A DNA stretch of 64,000 nt from Superficieibacter sp. HKU1. Its GTDB lineage: Bacteria > Pseudomonadota > Gammaproteobacteria > Enterobacterales > Enterobacteriaceae. A program made the position numbers and the translations under genes. The notes under the pieces are model-generated. The model was not told the DNA's origin, ran no database searches, and saw only the letters and a program-made list of their open reading frames with translations. The stretch is from the NCBI RefSeq assembly GCF_029319185.1, contig NZ_CP119754.1:1550001-1614000 (forward strand), written 5' to 3'. Of the stretch, positions 27,272 to 36,510 are shown piece by piece (position 1 is the stretch's first letter; every line of letters starts with the position of its first letter).

Positions 27272-28693
27272 ATGACCACCCATTTGGTCTGGTTTCGGGC
27301 CGACTTACGTCTTCATGACAATCTGGCGCTGGCAGCGGCATGTCGGGATCGACATGCCAGAGTCCTGGCGCTGTTTATCGCTACCCCTGAACAGTGGGAA
27401 GCGCATCATATGTCGCCGCGTCAGGCGGCGCTGCTGGTCTCTCAGCTTAATGCCCTGCAAACGGCGCTGGCGGAGAAAGGCATTCCGTTGCTGTTTAAAC
27501 AGGTCGCCGATTTTGCCGCCAGCATTGAGGCGGTAAAGCAGGTGTGCGGGCAGGAGCACGTCAGCGATCTTTTTTATAATTATCAATATGAACTGAATGA
27601 ACGGCAGCGTGATGCGCAACTGGAAAAAACGCTGAATAACGTTGTGTGCCAGGGCTTTGATGACAGCGTTATGCTGGCACCGGGCAGCGTGATGACCGGC
27701 AATCATCAAATGTATAAAGTGTTTACCCCGTTCAAAAATGCGTATTTACGTCGCCTGATGGACGGCCTGCCGGAATGCGTTGCCGCACCGTCAGTGCGCG
27801 AGAGCGGGCCGCTGACGGGGTCGCTCACCACCATTAATATTGACTATCCGCAGGAGCCGTTTGACGAGCAGCTTTTTGCGGCGGATGAAGCCGCCGCCAT
27901 CGCCCGTCTGCGCGAATTTTGTCGCCACGGCGCGGGGGAGTACGAGCAGCGACGCGATTATCCAGCGATCGACGGCACCAGCCGCCTGTCGGCCTGCCTG
28001 ACCCTCGGCGTACTTTCCCCGCGCCAGTGTCTGAACCGTCTGCTGGCGGAGCAGCCGGAAGCGCTGTCCGGCGGGGCTGGTGCTGTCTGGCTGAACGAGC
28101 TGATCTGGCGGGAATTCTATCGTCATCTGATGACGTACAATCCGTCACTGTGCCGCTACCGGCCTTTCATTGGCTGGACGGATAATGTGCAGTGGCAGCA
28201 GGATGACGCGCACCTTGCGGCGTGGAAAGATGGCAAAACCGGCTACCCCATCGTCGATGCGGCCATGCGGCAAATGAACGCGACCGGCTGGATGCACAAC
28301 CGGCTGCGGATGATCGCCGCCAGCTTTCTGGTAAAAGATTTGCTGATCGACTGGCGCAACGGCGAGCGTTATTTTATGTCGCGGCTGATTGACGGCGATC
28401 TGGCCGCCAACAACGGCGGCTGGCAGTGGGCTGCCTCGACCGGCACCGATGCCGCGCCGTATTTCCGCATCTTCAATCCAACCACTCAGGGCGAGAAATT
28501 TGACCGTGACGGGGAATTTATACGTGAATGGCTGCCGGAGCTGAAAGACGTGCCGGGGAAGGCGATACATTCGCCGTGGGAATGGGCGGAGAAGAGCGGC
28601 GTGACGCTCGATTATCCGCGCCCGGTCGTGGATCATAAGCAGGCGAGAAAAACCACGCTGGCGGCTTATGAAGCCGCGCGGAAAGGGGCATAA
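27272..28693 (+). CDS. phr: Deoxyribodipyrimidine photolyase
   Basis: A 473-residue class I CPD photolyase using light, FAD and an antenna (methenyltetrahydrofolate) to split UV-induced pyrimidine dimers. The N-terminal Rossmann-like antenna domain starts TTHLVWFRADLRLHDN; the helical FAD domain has WLNELIWREFYRHL, TGYPIVDAAMRQ, WMHNRLRMI and NNGGWQWAASTGTDAAPYFR. Length fits E. coli PhrB (472). It directly follows ybgA. Confidence 0.97.
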   Translation: MTTHLVWFRADLRLHDNLALAAACRDRHARVLALFIATPEQWEAHHMSPRQAALLVSQLNALQTALAEKGIPLLFKQVADFAASIEAVKQVCGQEHVSDLFYNYQYELNERQRDAQLEKTLNNVVCQGFDDSVMLAPGSVMTGNHQMYKVFTPFKNAYLRRLMDGLPECVAAPSVRESGPLTGSLTTINIDYPQEPFDEQLFAADEAAAIARLREFCRHGAGEYEQRRDYPAIDGTSRLSACLTLGVLSPRQCLNRLLAEQPEALSGGAGAVWLNELIWREFYRHLMTYNPSLCRYRPFIGWTDNVQWQQDDAHLAAWKDGKTGYPIVDAAMRQMNATGWMHNRLRMIAASFLVKDLLIDWRNGERYFMSRLIDGDLAANNGGWQWAASTGTDAAPYFRIFNPTTQGEKFDRDGEFIREWLPELKDVPGKAIHSPWEWAEKSGVTLDYPRPVVDHKQARKTTLAAYEAARKGA

Positions 28694-28705
28694 AAACGGC
28701 CTGTC

Positions 28706-28730
28706 TGCCCGGCAGTTTCGCTGCCGGGCA
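28706..28730. terminator. Hairpin between convergent phr and dtpD
   Basis: A 10-bp stem (TGCCCGGCAG / CTGCCGGGCA) with a 5-base loop lies between the two stop codons. There is no long adjoining T-run on either side, so it may be a weak shared terminator. Confidence 0.65.
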
Positions 28731-28738
28731 ATATAATA

Positions 28739-30223
28739 TCAGCTTTCAGCAACCGCCATCCGCTGATTCCGTACCCGTATCGCCTGGTACAGCCAGATAA
28801 GCAAAACAATACCCACGCACGCCAGGGCACCCCAGGTTATCTCGCTGAACACATTGATGTAGGCATCAATCGAATAGTTAATCGCCCCGGAGGCATCGAA
28901 AGCGCCCTGCGACGTCCGGTCGGCGATGACGCCTGCCAGGTAGTTAGCAATCGCGCCGGAAAGCAGCATATAAATGCCGGTCAGCACGCCGGTGACGCCG
29001 GGGATTTCAATGCGGGTGATTTGCGACATCGCTACCGGGTCAATAAACAACTCGGCAAAGCCCATTACCGCCAGCCCTAGGATCATTAACGGCATTGAAG
29101 AATGTCCATAGGTGGCCGACCAGCGGGCGCTCAGGGTCAAAATACAGAAACCGGCACTCATCAGGCCAAGGCCCAGCGCAAATTTACCCCAAATTCGCAC
29201 CGTGCGATTGCCGCTGACGCTCTCTTTCACCAGCCACGCCAGTACCACGCCGCACAGCATGACGGCAAAGGCATTGACCGACTGGAACATGGCGGTCGGG
29301 ACGTCGTAGCCGAGAATGCCGCGGTCGACGAAACGGTCGATATAGAGGCTAATCGAACTGCCGCCCTGCTGCGCAAATGCCCAGAACAACAGGCTAAACA
29401 GCGTCAGAGTAACGATGAGCCCCAGTTCTTTACGCTGCTTCTGGGTTTGCGCCTGACGATAAATTTTCACCAGAACGGCGAACCCTATCAGGGTTGCGGC
29501 GATCAGCGCATAGACCGACCACGCTTTCCAGAACAGAACGGTAATGGCCAGCGGGGCAACCACCAGCAGCACCAGCAGCCAGCTCCAGTTAGGCAGGACA
29601 AAGGTTCTGGCACGCAGCGCGGCGTGGTTCACCCCGGCGGTCTGGGTAAAATGACGGTTGCCGCACAGGAAGATAATCAGCCCGGCCAGCATACCGATAG
29701 CCGCCAGCGCGAAGCCCATTGCCCAGCTGTACTCTTCCTGCACGTAACCGCAGGCGATAGGAGCAACAATGGAGCCGACGTTGCCCGCCGCATACAGCAG
29801 AGAAAACCCGCCGTCGCGACGCGGATCCTGCGGTTCATACAGTTCTCCCAGCAGGCAGCTGATATTCGACTTAAACAATCCATAGCCGCAGACGATAATC
29901 GCCAGTGAAAGATAAAGAAACGTTGGCGCAACCTCGCTGGCACCGAGCACCAGATGCCCGACAGCCATCAGACACGCGCCGATCATCACCGCCATTCGGT
30001 TGCCCAGAATTTTATCAGCCAGAAAACCGCCGAGGATCGGCGTGACGTAGACCAGGGAACAATAGGCGCTAAACAGTTCGTAAGCGTGATTGTCGTCGTA
30101 CTTAAGCTGGTTGGTGAGATACAGGATCAGCAGCGCGCGCATGCCATAAAAACTGAAGTATTCCCAAATTTGCAGTGCGACCACATAGTAAATGGCGCGT
30201 GGCTGTGAAGCTTTTCTATTCAT
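28739..30223 (-). CDS. dtpD: Di/tripeptide:proton symporter DtpD
   Basis: A 494-residue POT/PTR-family permease with about 14 membrane segments. The N-terminus has the family signature region YYVVALQIWEYFSFYGMRA, and the second signature FKSNISCLLGELYE. It imports small peptides driven by the proton gradient in the inner membrane. Monocistronic, divergent from ybgI and convergent with phr. Confidence 0.96.
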   Translation of the reverse strand: MNRKASQPRAIYYVVALQIWEYFSFYGMRALLILYLTNQLKYDDNHAYELFSAYCSLVYVTPILGGFLADKILGNRMAVMIGACLMAVGHLVLGASEVAPTFLYLSLAIIVCGYGLFKSNISCLLGELYEPQDPRRDGGFSLLYAAGNVGSIVAPIACGYVQEEYSWAMGFALAAIGMLAGLIIFLCGNRHFTQTAGVNHAALRARTFVLPNWSWLLVLLVVAPLAITVLFWKAWSVYALIAATLIGFAVLVKIYRQAQTQKQRKELGLIVTLTLFSLLFWAFAQQGGSSISLYIDRFVDRGILGYDVPTAMFQSVNAFAVMLCGVVLAWLVKESVSGNRTVRIWGKFALGLGLMSAGFCILTLSARWSATYGHSSMPLMILGLAVMGFAELFIDPVAMSQITRIEIPGVTGVLTGIYMLLSGAIANYLAGVIADRTSQGAFDASGAINYSIDAYINVFSEITWGALACVGIVLLIWLYQAIRVRNQRMAVAES

Positions 30224-30488
30224 GATATTCCCGGTCTAAATCGCAGGGCAAAAGCCCGGTGCGTAACGGCTTACAGTGATACAGATCTAATAATTTATGC
30301 AATATGCTGTTTGCTTGCATAAATATACATGAAGCGTGGCGGATAATGCTAAGCAATTTGAGTCTTTATGCACAATGATCCGCAAGATTATGCGAGGTAT
30401 TATTAAGGCTTATAATTGGCTGTCGACGAGGACGCGCGGGGACGCTATGGTAGGTCTGTCAATGGCACAAGGGGTAAAGCGAATAATG

Positions 30489-31232
30489 ATGAAAAACACC
30501 GAACTGGAACAGCTGATCAACGAGAAACTGAACAGTATCACCTTCAGTGACTATGGTCCGAACGGCCTGCAGGTAGAAGGTAAAGAGACGGTGCAGAAGA
30601 TCGTCACGGGCGTCACCGCCAGTCAGGCGCTGCTTGATGAAGCCGTGCGCCAGCAGGCCGACGCGGTGATTGTGCATCATGGCTATTTCTGGAAAAACGA
30701 AGCGCCTGTTATTCGCGGCATGAAGCGAAATCGCCTGAAAACGCTGTTGCAAAACGATATCAATCTGTATGGCTGGCACCTGCCGCTGGACGCGCATCCG
30801 GAACTGGGCAACAACGTTCAGCTTGCCGCGCTGCTGGGGATCACGGTGAAGGGCGAAATCGAGCCGCTGCTGCCGTGGGGAGAACTCTCCATGCCGGTGC
30901 CGGGGCTGGAGCTGGCCTCGTGGATCGAAGCCCGTCTGGGACGTAAACCGCTATGGTGCGGCGATACCGGACCGGATCTGGTGCAACGCGTGGCATGGTG
31001 TACCGGCGGCGGCCAGGGATTTATTGATAATGCGGCGCGCTTCGGTGTGGATGCTTTTATTACCGGTGAGGTTTCTGAACAAACCATCCATTCCGCGCGT
31101 GAACAGGGGCTGCATTTTTATGCTGCCGGGCATCATGCGACCGAACGCGGTGGTATTCGCGCACTGAGCGAATGGCTGACTGAAAACACCGATCTGGATG
31201 TTACCTTTATCGATATTCCGAACCCAGCGTAA
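30489..31232 (+). CDS. ybgI: YbgI, NIF3/DUF34-family metal-binding protein
   Basis: A 247-residue NIF3-like protein with the di-metal-binding residues in VIVHHGYFW near the N-terminus and AGHHATERGG near the C-terminus. It is annotated in databases as GTP cyclohydrolase 1 type 2 homologue, but the true reaction is unclear. The frame continues about 50 codons upstream; the 247-residue form starting MKNTELEQLI matches E. coli. It lies 15 bases upstream of pxpB, suggesting cotranscription with the 5-oxoproline genes. Confidence 0.93.
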   Translation: MKNTELEQLINEKLNSITFSDYGPNGLQVEGKETVQKIVTGVTASQALLDEAVRQQADAVIVHHGYFWKNEAPVIRGMKRNRLKTLLQNDINLYGWHLPLDAHPELGNNVQLAALLGITVKGEIEPLLPWGELSMPVPGLELASWIEARLGRKPLWCGDTGPDLVQRVAWCTGGGQGFIDNAARFGVDAFITGEVSEQTIHSAREQGLHFYAAGHHATERGGIRALSEWLTENTDLDVTFIDIPNPA

Positions 31233-31247
31233 AAAAGAGGAACGAAA

Positions 31248-31904
31248 GTGCAGCGAGCGCGTTGTTACCTGTCAGGAGAAACCGCAGTGGTGCTGGAGCT
31301 GGAACCTCCCGTCACCCTGGCGAGCCAGAAGCGGATTTGGCGTTTAACGCAACGAGTTGCCGAAATGCCCAATGTGGTGGAAGCCATTCCCGGAATGAAC
31401 AATATCACCGTCGTGCTGCGCGATCCGCAGTCGCTTGCGCTGGATGCTCTTGAGCGTTTGCAGCGCTGGTGGGAGGAGAGTGAAGCGCTGGAGCCTGATT
31501 CGCGCGCCGTTGAAATTCCGGTCGTTTACGGCGGTGTTCAGGGGCCCGATCTGGATGAGGTTGCCCGCCACAGCGGATTAACGCCGCAGCAGGTGGTGGA
31601 ACTTCACGCCTCGGTGGATTACGTGGTCTGGTTCCTGGGCTTCCAGCCGGGCTTTCCCTATCTTGGTGGCCTGCCGGAGCAGCTTATAACCCCGCGCCGC
31701 GCTGAGCCTCGTTTACTGGTTCCCGCGGGCTCGGTCGGCATTGGCGGCGCGCAAACCGGAATTTATCCGCTCCCCACGCCGGGAGGCTGGCAGCTCATTG
31801 GTACGACGTCGCTGGCGCTGTTCGATCCCGCCAAAAGCGAACCTGTATTGCTGCGTCCCGGCGACACCGTGCGCTTTGTTCCACAGAAGGAGGGCGTATG
31901 CTGA
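31248..31904 (+). CDS. pxpB: 5-oxoprolinase subunit PxpB
   Basis: A 218-residue protein (YbgJ/KipI family) starting with GTG after AAGAGG. Conserved features include EAIPGMNNITVVL, the FLGFQPGFPYLGGLPE segment and PAGSVGIGGAQTG. With PxpC and PxpA it hydrolyses 5-oxoproline (pyroglutamate), a damaged-glutamate by-product, to glutamate using ATP. It overlaps pxpC by seven bases. Confidence 0.96.
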   Translation: MQRARCYLSGETAVVLELEPPVTLASQKRIWRLTQRVAEMPNVVEAIPGMNNITVVLRDPQSLALDALERLQRWWEESEALEPDSRAVEIPVVYGGVQGPDLDEVARHSGLTPQQVVELHASVDYVVWFLGFQPGFPYLGGLPEQLITPRRAEPRLLVPAGSVGIGGAQTGIYPLPTPGGWQLIGTTSLALFDPAKSEPVLLRPGDTVRFVPQKEGVC

Positions 31905-32830
31905 ATATTATTCGCGCCGGCATGATGACAACCGTGCAGGACGGCGGACGTGTCGGGCAGCGCCAGTCCGGGATCAGCCAGTGCGGCGCGCTCGATCTCC
32001 CGGCGTTACGCAGCGCCAATTTGCTGGTGGGAAATGACAAAGATGCAGCGGCGCTGGAAATTGTGCTTGGTCAGTTCTCCGTTGAGTTTGCGCAGGATTG
32101 CTGGTTTGCGCTGACCGGCGCGGGCTGCGATGCCAGGCTGGATGAAACTCAGGTGTGGACCGGCTGGCGACAGCAGGCCAGAGCCGGGCAGCGCCTGACG
32201 CTGAGAGCGCCCCGCCATGGGGTACGCAGCTACCTGGCGATTGCCGGTGGAATTGACGTGCCGAAGGTAATGGGCGCGTACAGCACCGATCTGAAGCTGG
32301 GTATCGGCGGTCTGGAAGGGCGTCTGTTACAGGATGGCGACCGGCTTGCCACCCATCCGCCGCTGCGCCATTTCAGCAAGCCGCACGGAATCAGGCAGCT
32401 TTTATGGGGCAACCGTCTGCGGGCGTTGCCGGGGCCGGAATATAACGAATTCGACACCGCATCGCAGGCGGCGTTCTGGCGTCTGCCGTGGCGTCTGAGC
32501 CCGCAGAGCGATCGCATGGGATATCGGCTTCAGGGGCAGATCCTCAAACGCACTACCGATCGCGAGTTACTCTCTCACGGTCTGTTACCCGGCGTTATAC
32601 AGGTGCCGCATAACGGACAGCCTATCGTGTTGATGAACGACGCACAGACCACGGGGGGTTATCCGCGTATTGCCTCCGTGATTGAGGCGGACATGTATCA
32701 TCTTGCGCAAATCCCGCTCGGGCAGCCGATCCATTTTGTGCCCTGTACGCTGGAGGACGCACTTAAAGCGCGTAGCGATCAGCATCGCTACATTGAGCAA
32801 CTGGCGTGGCACTTAAACGATGACCAGTGA
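31898..32830 (+). CDS. pxpC: 5-oxoprolinase subunit PxpC
   Basis: A 310-residue protein of the KipA/YbgK family, with an N-terminal MLNIIRAGMMTTVQDGGRVG motif and RSYLAIAGGID, PGPEYNEFD and QSDRMGYRL segments typical of biotin-dependent carboxylase-like domains. It forms the ATP-dependent 5-oxoprolinase with PxpB and PxpA. It overlaps pxpB at the start and pxpA at the end. Confidence 0.96.
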   Translation: MLNIIRAGMMTTVQDGGRVGQRQSGISQCGALDLPALRSANLLVGNDKDAAALEIVLGQFSVEFAQDCWFALTGAGCDARLDETQVWTGWRQQARAGQRLTLRAPRHGVRSYLAIAGGIDVPKVMGAYSTDLKLGIGGLEGRLLQDGDRLATHPPLRHFSKPHGIRQLLWGNRLRALPGPEYNEFDTASQAAFWRLPWRLSPQSDRMGYRLQGQILKRTTDRELLSHGLLPGVIQVPHNGQPIVLMNDAQTTGGYPRIASVIEADMYHLAQIPLGQPIHFVPCTLEDALKARSDQHRYIEQLAWHLNDDQ

Positions 32831-33602
32831 TACCGATAAAGCCGTTGTGAACGTGAGCGCAGGAAAATCAATCGATCTTAATGCCGATATCGGCGAAGGT
32901 TGTGCTAATGACGCCGCGCTCTTTCCGCTGATCTCCTCAGCCAATATCGCCTGCGGCTTTCATGCGGGCGATGCGCTGACTATGCAATTTTGCGTGCGGG
33001 AAGCGCTGAAAAATAACGTGGCGATTGGCGCGCATCCGGGATTTGCCGACCGGGAAAATTTTGGCCGCACCGCGATGCAACTGCCGCCGGAGACCATTTT
33101 TGCCCAGACGCTGTACCAGATTGGCGCGCTGGCCGCCATCGCCCGTGCCGGGGGCGGCGTGATGCGTCACGTTAAACCGCACGGAATGCTCTATAATCAG
33201 GCGGCACGCGATCCACACCTGGCGGATGCTATTGCTCGCGCCGTCCACGCCTGCGATCCGCAGCTTGTTCTGGTTGGTCTGGCCGGAAGCGAACTGATCC
33301 GCGCCGGGCAGCGTTATGGCCTGGTGACCCGGCAGGAAGTGTTTGCCGATCGCCGTTATCAGCGTGACGGCAGTCTCGTCCCCCGTACCCAGGCACACGC
33401 GCTGATTGAAGATGAAGAACAGGCGCTGGCGCAGACGCTGGATATGATCCAGCAAGGCAGGGTAATGAGTCTGGAGGGCGTATGGGTGCCGGTTGAGGCG
33501 CAGACGGTGTGTCTCCACGGCGATGGTGAACAGGCGCTGGCGTTCGCCGCTCGCCTGCGGGCCGCGTTCGCGGCGCAGGGGATCAAGGTTAGCGCGCAAT
33601 AA
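32820..33602 (+). CDS. pxpA: 5-oxoprolinase subunit PxpA
   Basis: A LamB/YcsF-family protein of up to 260 residues. Conserved motifs are IDLNADIGEGC, SSANIACGFHAGD, IGAHPGFADRENFGR and MRHVKPHGMLYN. It completes the PxpABC 5-oxoprolinase. The start is unusual: the E. coli protein (244 residues as remembered) begins MKIDLNAD, but the codon in that position here is AAA (GKSIDLNAD). The ATG at 32820, inside the end of pxpC, gives a 15-residue N-terminal extension; GTG codons at 32847 and 32853 are other possibilities. Confidence 0.94.
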   Translation: MTSDTDKAVVNVSAGKSIDLNADIGEGCANDAALFPLISSANIACGFHAGDALTMQFCVREALKNNVAIGAHPGFADRENFGRTAMQLPPETIFAQTLYQIGALAAIARAGGGVMRHVKPHGMLYNQAARDPHLADAIARAVHACDPQLVLVGLAGSELIRAGQRYGLVTRQEVFADRRYQRDGSLVPRTQAHALIEDEEQALAQTLDMIQQGRVMSLEGVWVPVEAQTVCLHGDGEQALAFAARLRAAFAAQGIKVSAQ

Positions 33603-33675
33603 CGCTTTGCGCAGGCAGTCGTGCTACATTCAGGGTACAAACCGCGGTGGTAACGCCGCCATTCGTGGCCGTTCG

Positions 33676-33784
33676 TAGGCCCGGTAAGCATAGCGCCACC
33701 GGGCATTACCCTGCCGTTGCCGGAGGATATTCCACTACACGTTGAATTGGTAGGCCCGGTAAGCGCAGCGCCACCGGGCATTAC
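33676..33784. repeat. Two tandem REP units between pxpA and nei
   Basis: Units near 33676-33708 and 33751-33783, both reading GTAGGCCCGGTAAGC followed by GCGCCACCGGGCATTAC. They share orientation and differ at few positions. Confidence 0.87.
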
Positions 33785-33843
33785 TCCCCGGTGACCGGAG
33801 ACCTTCTTTACCGCTCAGGACCATTATACTCTCAGGAGAAATC

Positions 33844-34635
33844 ATGCCAGAAGGACCGGAAATTCGCCGTGCCGCCGACAACCTGGAAAAGGCGATCAAA
33901 GGTAAACCTCTTACCGATGCCTGGTTTGCCTTTCCTCAACTCCAGCCTTTTGCCGCCGATCTGATAGGGGAGCGGGTGGAGGCTATCGAAACGCGCGGCA
34001 AAGCATTGCTCACCCACTTTTCTAATGGCCTGACGCTTTACAGCCATAATCAGCTGTACGGCGTGTGGCGCGTCGTTAAGGCAAATGAACATCCGCAATC
34101 CACCCGCGTGTTGCGGGTCAGATTACAAACGCAGGATAAGGCCATTTTACTGTACAGCGCGTCGGATATTGAGATGCTCACGGCCGATCAACTGGCGCAG
34201 CATCCTTTTTTGCTGCGCGTCGGCCCTGATGTGCTGGATATGACACTCACCGCTGACATGGTTAAAGAGCGCCTGCTGTCGACGCGTTTTCGCCGTCGCC
34301 AGTTCTCCGGGCTGCTGCTCGATCAGGCATTTCTGGCCGGTCTGGGCAACTATTTGCGCGTAGAGATCCTCTGGCATACCGGGCTCGCACCCAGTCACAA
34401 GGCGGCGGACCTGACGGAGACGCAGCTGGATGCGCTGGCTGACGCATTGCTGGCGGTGCCGCGGCTTTCGTACACGACGCGGGGCAAGGTTAACGAGAAA
34501 CGTCACCACGGGGCACTGTTCAGTTTTAAGGTCTTTCATCGGGCAGGAAAAAAATGCGAACGCTGCGGCGGGATCATTGAGAAGACCACGCTGTCATCGC
34601 GGCCTTTTTACTGGTGTCCTGGCTGCCAGCGCTAA
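33844..34635 (+). CDS. nei: Endonuclease VIII (Nei DNA glycosylase)
   Basis: A 263-residue Fpg/Nei-family glycosylase/AP lyase that removes oxidised pyrimidines. After Met removal, the catalytic Pro1-Glu2 of MPEGPEIRRA is present, the helix-2-turn-helix region contains LGNYLRVEILW, and the C-terminal zinc finger has CERCGG and YWCPGCQR. In E. coli abrB follows; here the next gene is the convergent fimbrial gene ybgO. Confidence 0.97.
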   Translation: MPEGPEIRRAADNLEKAIKGKPLTDAWFAFPQLQPFAADLIGERVEAIETRGKALLTHFSNGLTLYSHNQLYGVWRVVKANEHPQSTRVLRVRLQTQDKAILLYSASDIEMLTADQLAQHPFLLRVGPDVLDMTLTADMVKERLLSTRFRRRQFSGLLLDQAFLAGLGNYLRVEILWHTGLAPSHKAADLTETQLDALADALLAVPRLSYTTRGKVNEKRHHGALFSFKVFHRAGKKCERCGGIIEKTTLSSRPFYWCPGCQR

Positions 34636-34652
34636 ATTAAGCTTGCCGCGGC

Positions 34653-34681
34653 GTCGGATTACGGCTGCGCCGCCATCCGAC
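34653..34681. repeat. REP-like palindrome between nei and ybgO
   Basis: GTCGGATTACGGCTGCGCCG followed by CCATCCGAC, a Y-type REP variant at the junction where K-12 has abrB. Confidence 0.6.
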
Positions 34682-34707
34682 ATCCGCGTTGGTTATCCCC
34701 GGAGGGA

Positions 34708-35769
34708 TTAGTTATAGTTTATTTTGAACAACACGACGGTTTCAAAGGGACCCGCTTCGACAGTCGCGCCGGATACTTTAGATAACTCTGCGGTATACGT
34801 ATTTTCGAACTTTAGCATGTCACCGGTGAAATCCGCGTATTCATCATATTTATTAAACTCATAAGGCCGGGCGTTGGGGTTCAGGATGCGTAGCTGTAAG
34901 CCATTGCCAATGAGCAGCGCTTTATCGTTTTCAACCAGTGGCTCATCCGTATAAAAGGATGAGGTCACTTTAAAGCCGTCAGTACATTCGCCATTCTGGT
35001 TTTTGGTGGTTTTGATACCGAATGTCCGCGTCATCGTGTGCCGGGAGATATCCAGTACGTTAAACTTACCGAAGTCAATAACCTGATTTTCAGGCGAAAT
35101 AGCAAAATTAACGCTACAGTCCAGTACGTTGATGTTATTCAGGCCGTTAATATGATATTTCAGGTTTTTCGCCGTTGGATCGACGTTAATGCCACCTTTG
35201 CCGTCAAATTGAACGATAACATAATCGTTCAGGGGGCTTTGGTAATCATGCGGCGGCATTTCGCGTATTTTGACGTACAGTCGCATACGGGCGATAAACG
35301 TGCGGGAAGTATGGATATTACTGGGATCGTTTGAGCAAATCTTATACTGCCAGCCCATATCAATAAGCTGCTGTGGGGTATAGATAGCAATTTTTTTCGC
35401 ATCAATACACATCGTCGTATCAATGCTGCTTTTACCCTGGCTGGAATCATAATCGATGCCGTTATAGGTGACGCCGAGCTGGTAATAGCGATCCTGAACG
35501 CCGGGATAGGGGTTTACCCAGGCATACACGTTTTCTGCCATAAAGTTGGCGTCGGTATTATTATCGCAATAAACGGGGATTTTAATATCGCTGGACTCCC
35601 AAATCTTATCGCCAGGTTTGGCGTTGTTCGGTACGGAAAACGGTTCAACCGTGGCAAATTTTTCCGTTTCGCCGCCGGACGACGCAAAATAACAGTCCAG
35701 CGCCAGCGCCGCTTTGAGCGGCAGAAGTGCGATGATGATAATCAGAAAAAAACGCGACCAATGGTTCAT
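34708..35769 (-). CDS. ybgO: Fimbrial tip adhesin-like protein YbgO
   Basis: A 353-residue secreted protein with signal peptide (FFLIIIIALLPLKAALA, cleavage near residue 24) and a C-terminal pilin-like domain (about 215-353) preceded by a distinct N-terminal domain, as in two-domain adhesins. The receptor is unknown. It is the last gene of ybgDQPO, overlapping ybgP by four bases. Function as tip adhesin is inferred from position and size. Confidence 0.82.
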   Translation of the reverse strand: MNHWSRFFLIIIIALLPLKAALALDCYFASSGGETEKFATVEPFSVPNNAKPGDKIWESSDIKIPVYCDNNTDANFMAENVYAWVNPYPGVQDRYYQLGVTYNGIDYDSSQGKSSIDTTMCIDAKKIAIYTPQQLIDMGWQYKICSNDPSNIHTSRTFIARMRLYVKIREMPPHDYQSPLNDYVIVQFDGKGGINVDPTAKNLKYHINGLNNINVLDCSVNFAISPENQVIDFGKFNVLDISRHTMTRTFGIKTTKNQNGECTDGFKVTSSFYTDEPLVENDKALLIGNGLQLRILNPNARPYEFNKYDEYADFTGDMLKFENTYTAELSKVSGATVEAGPFETVVLFKINYN

Positions 35770-36497
35770 TTTTTCTGCTCCACCGGTTTGAGCGTACAGC
35801 TTGCCTGGCAGGTGAGTGAGATCATGCGCAATGCGCCGTAGTCATCCATATATCCCAGGTAAAAGAAGTGACCGGCGTAGCCTGGCGTAACCATATTTGC
35901 GCTGCCAAAGGGATCGATCATCGTACTTTTAAAGCCGGGCAGTACGCCGTTTTTATCTTTCCCCAGATACGCGATAGTTAAATAGTACGGCGTCGGGTTT
36001 TGCACATTCAGCGTTTCACCTTGTTGAGAAACCTTCATCTGTAATTCAACGTGGTCGCCGGTTTTTTTGCGCAGGGCGGCCGGACGCCAGAAAAGTTTAA
36101 TCCGGCTCTGAAGGGCAATCTGTAGAATCGCCGCATTGCTCTGTTTCTCGGTGGCGGGGGGAATTTCACGCAAATTATAGTAAAACAGCGATTCACGATC
36201 GGCGGGCAATTGGGCAACGCCCGGTTGCTTAATAATTCTGACCTGCGTTACCGCTTGCGGGTCCAGACGCTGAATGGGCGGCAGGGCGGCGAGAAAATCA
36301 TCGTTTTTACGCCCCTGGCTGTCCTCAATCCAGGAATAAGCCAGATACGGCGCCTGGGGACTTTGGTTCTCTATTTTCAGACTGGTGGCTTTTTGCTTAC
36401 CGTCAAAAATAATACGGGTACGATCGGGCTGTAATGCCGCCTGTCCGCACAGGCTGATGGTAAGTAATAAAAGTGGAAGTCCGCGATAAAATGTCAT
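35766..36497 (-). CDS. ybgP: Periplasmic pilus chaperone YbgP
   Basis: A 243-residue FGS-type chaperone with signal peptide (LPLLLLTISLCGQAA). The immunoglobulin-like features include DRTRIIFDGKQKATSLKIEN near the N-terminus, the conserved FYYNLREIPP motif and RIKLFWRPAALR. It binds subunits by donor-strand complementation and hands them to the usher YbgQ, encoded 13 bases upstream. Confidence 0.92.
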   Translation of the reverse strand: MTFYRGLPLLLLTISLCGQAALQPDRTRIIFDGKQKATSLKIENQSPQAPYLAYSWIEDSQGRKNDDFLAALPPIQRLDPQAVTQVRIIKQPGVAQLPADRESLFYYNLREIPPATEKQSNAAILQIALQSRIKLFWRPAALRKKTGDHVELQMKVSQQGETLNVQNPTPYYLTIAYLGKDKNGVLPGFKSTMIDPFGSANMVTPGYAGHFFYLGYMDDYGALRMISLTCQASCTLKPVEQKK

Positions 36498-36510
36498 CTC
36501 TTTTCCTTAA

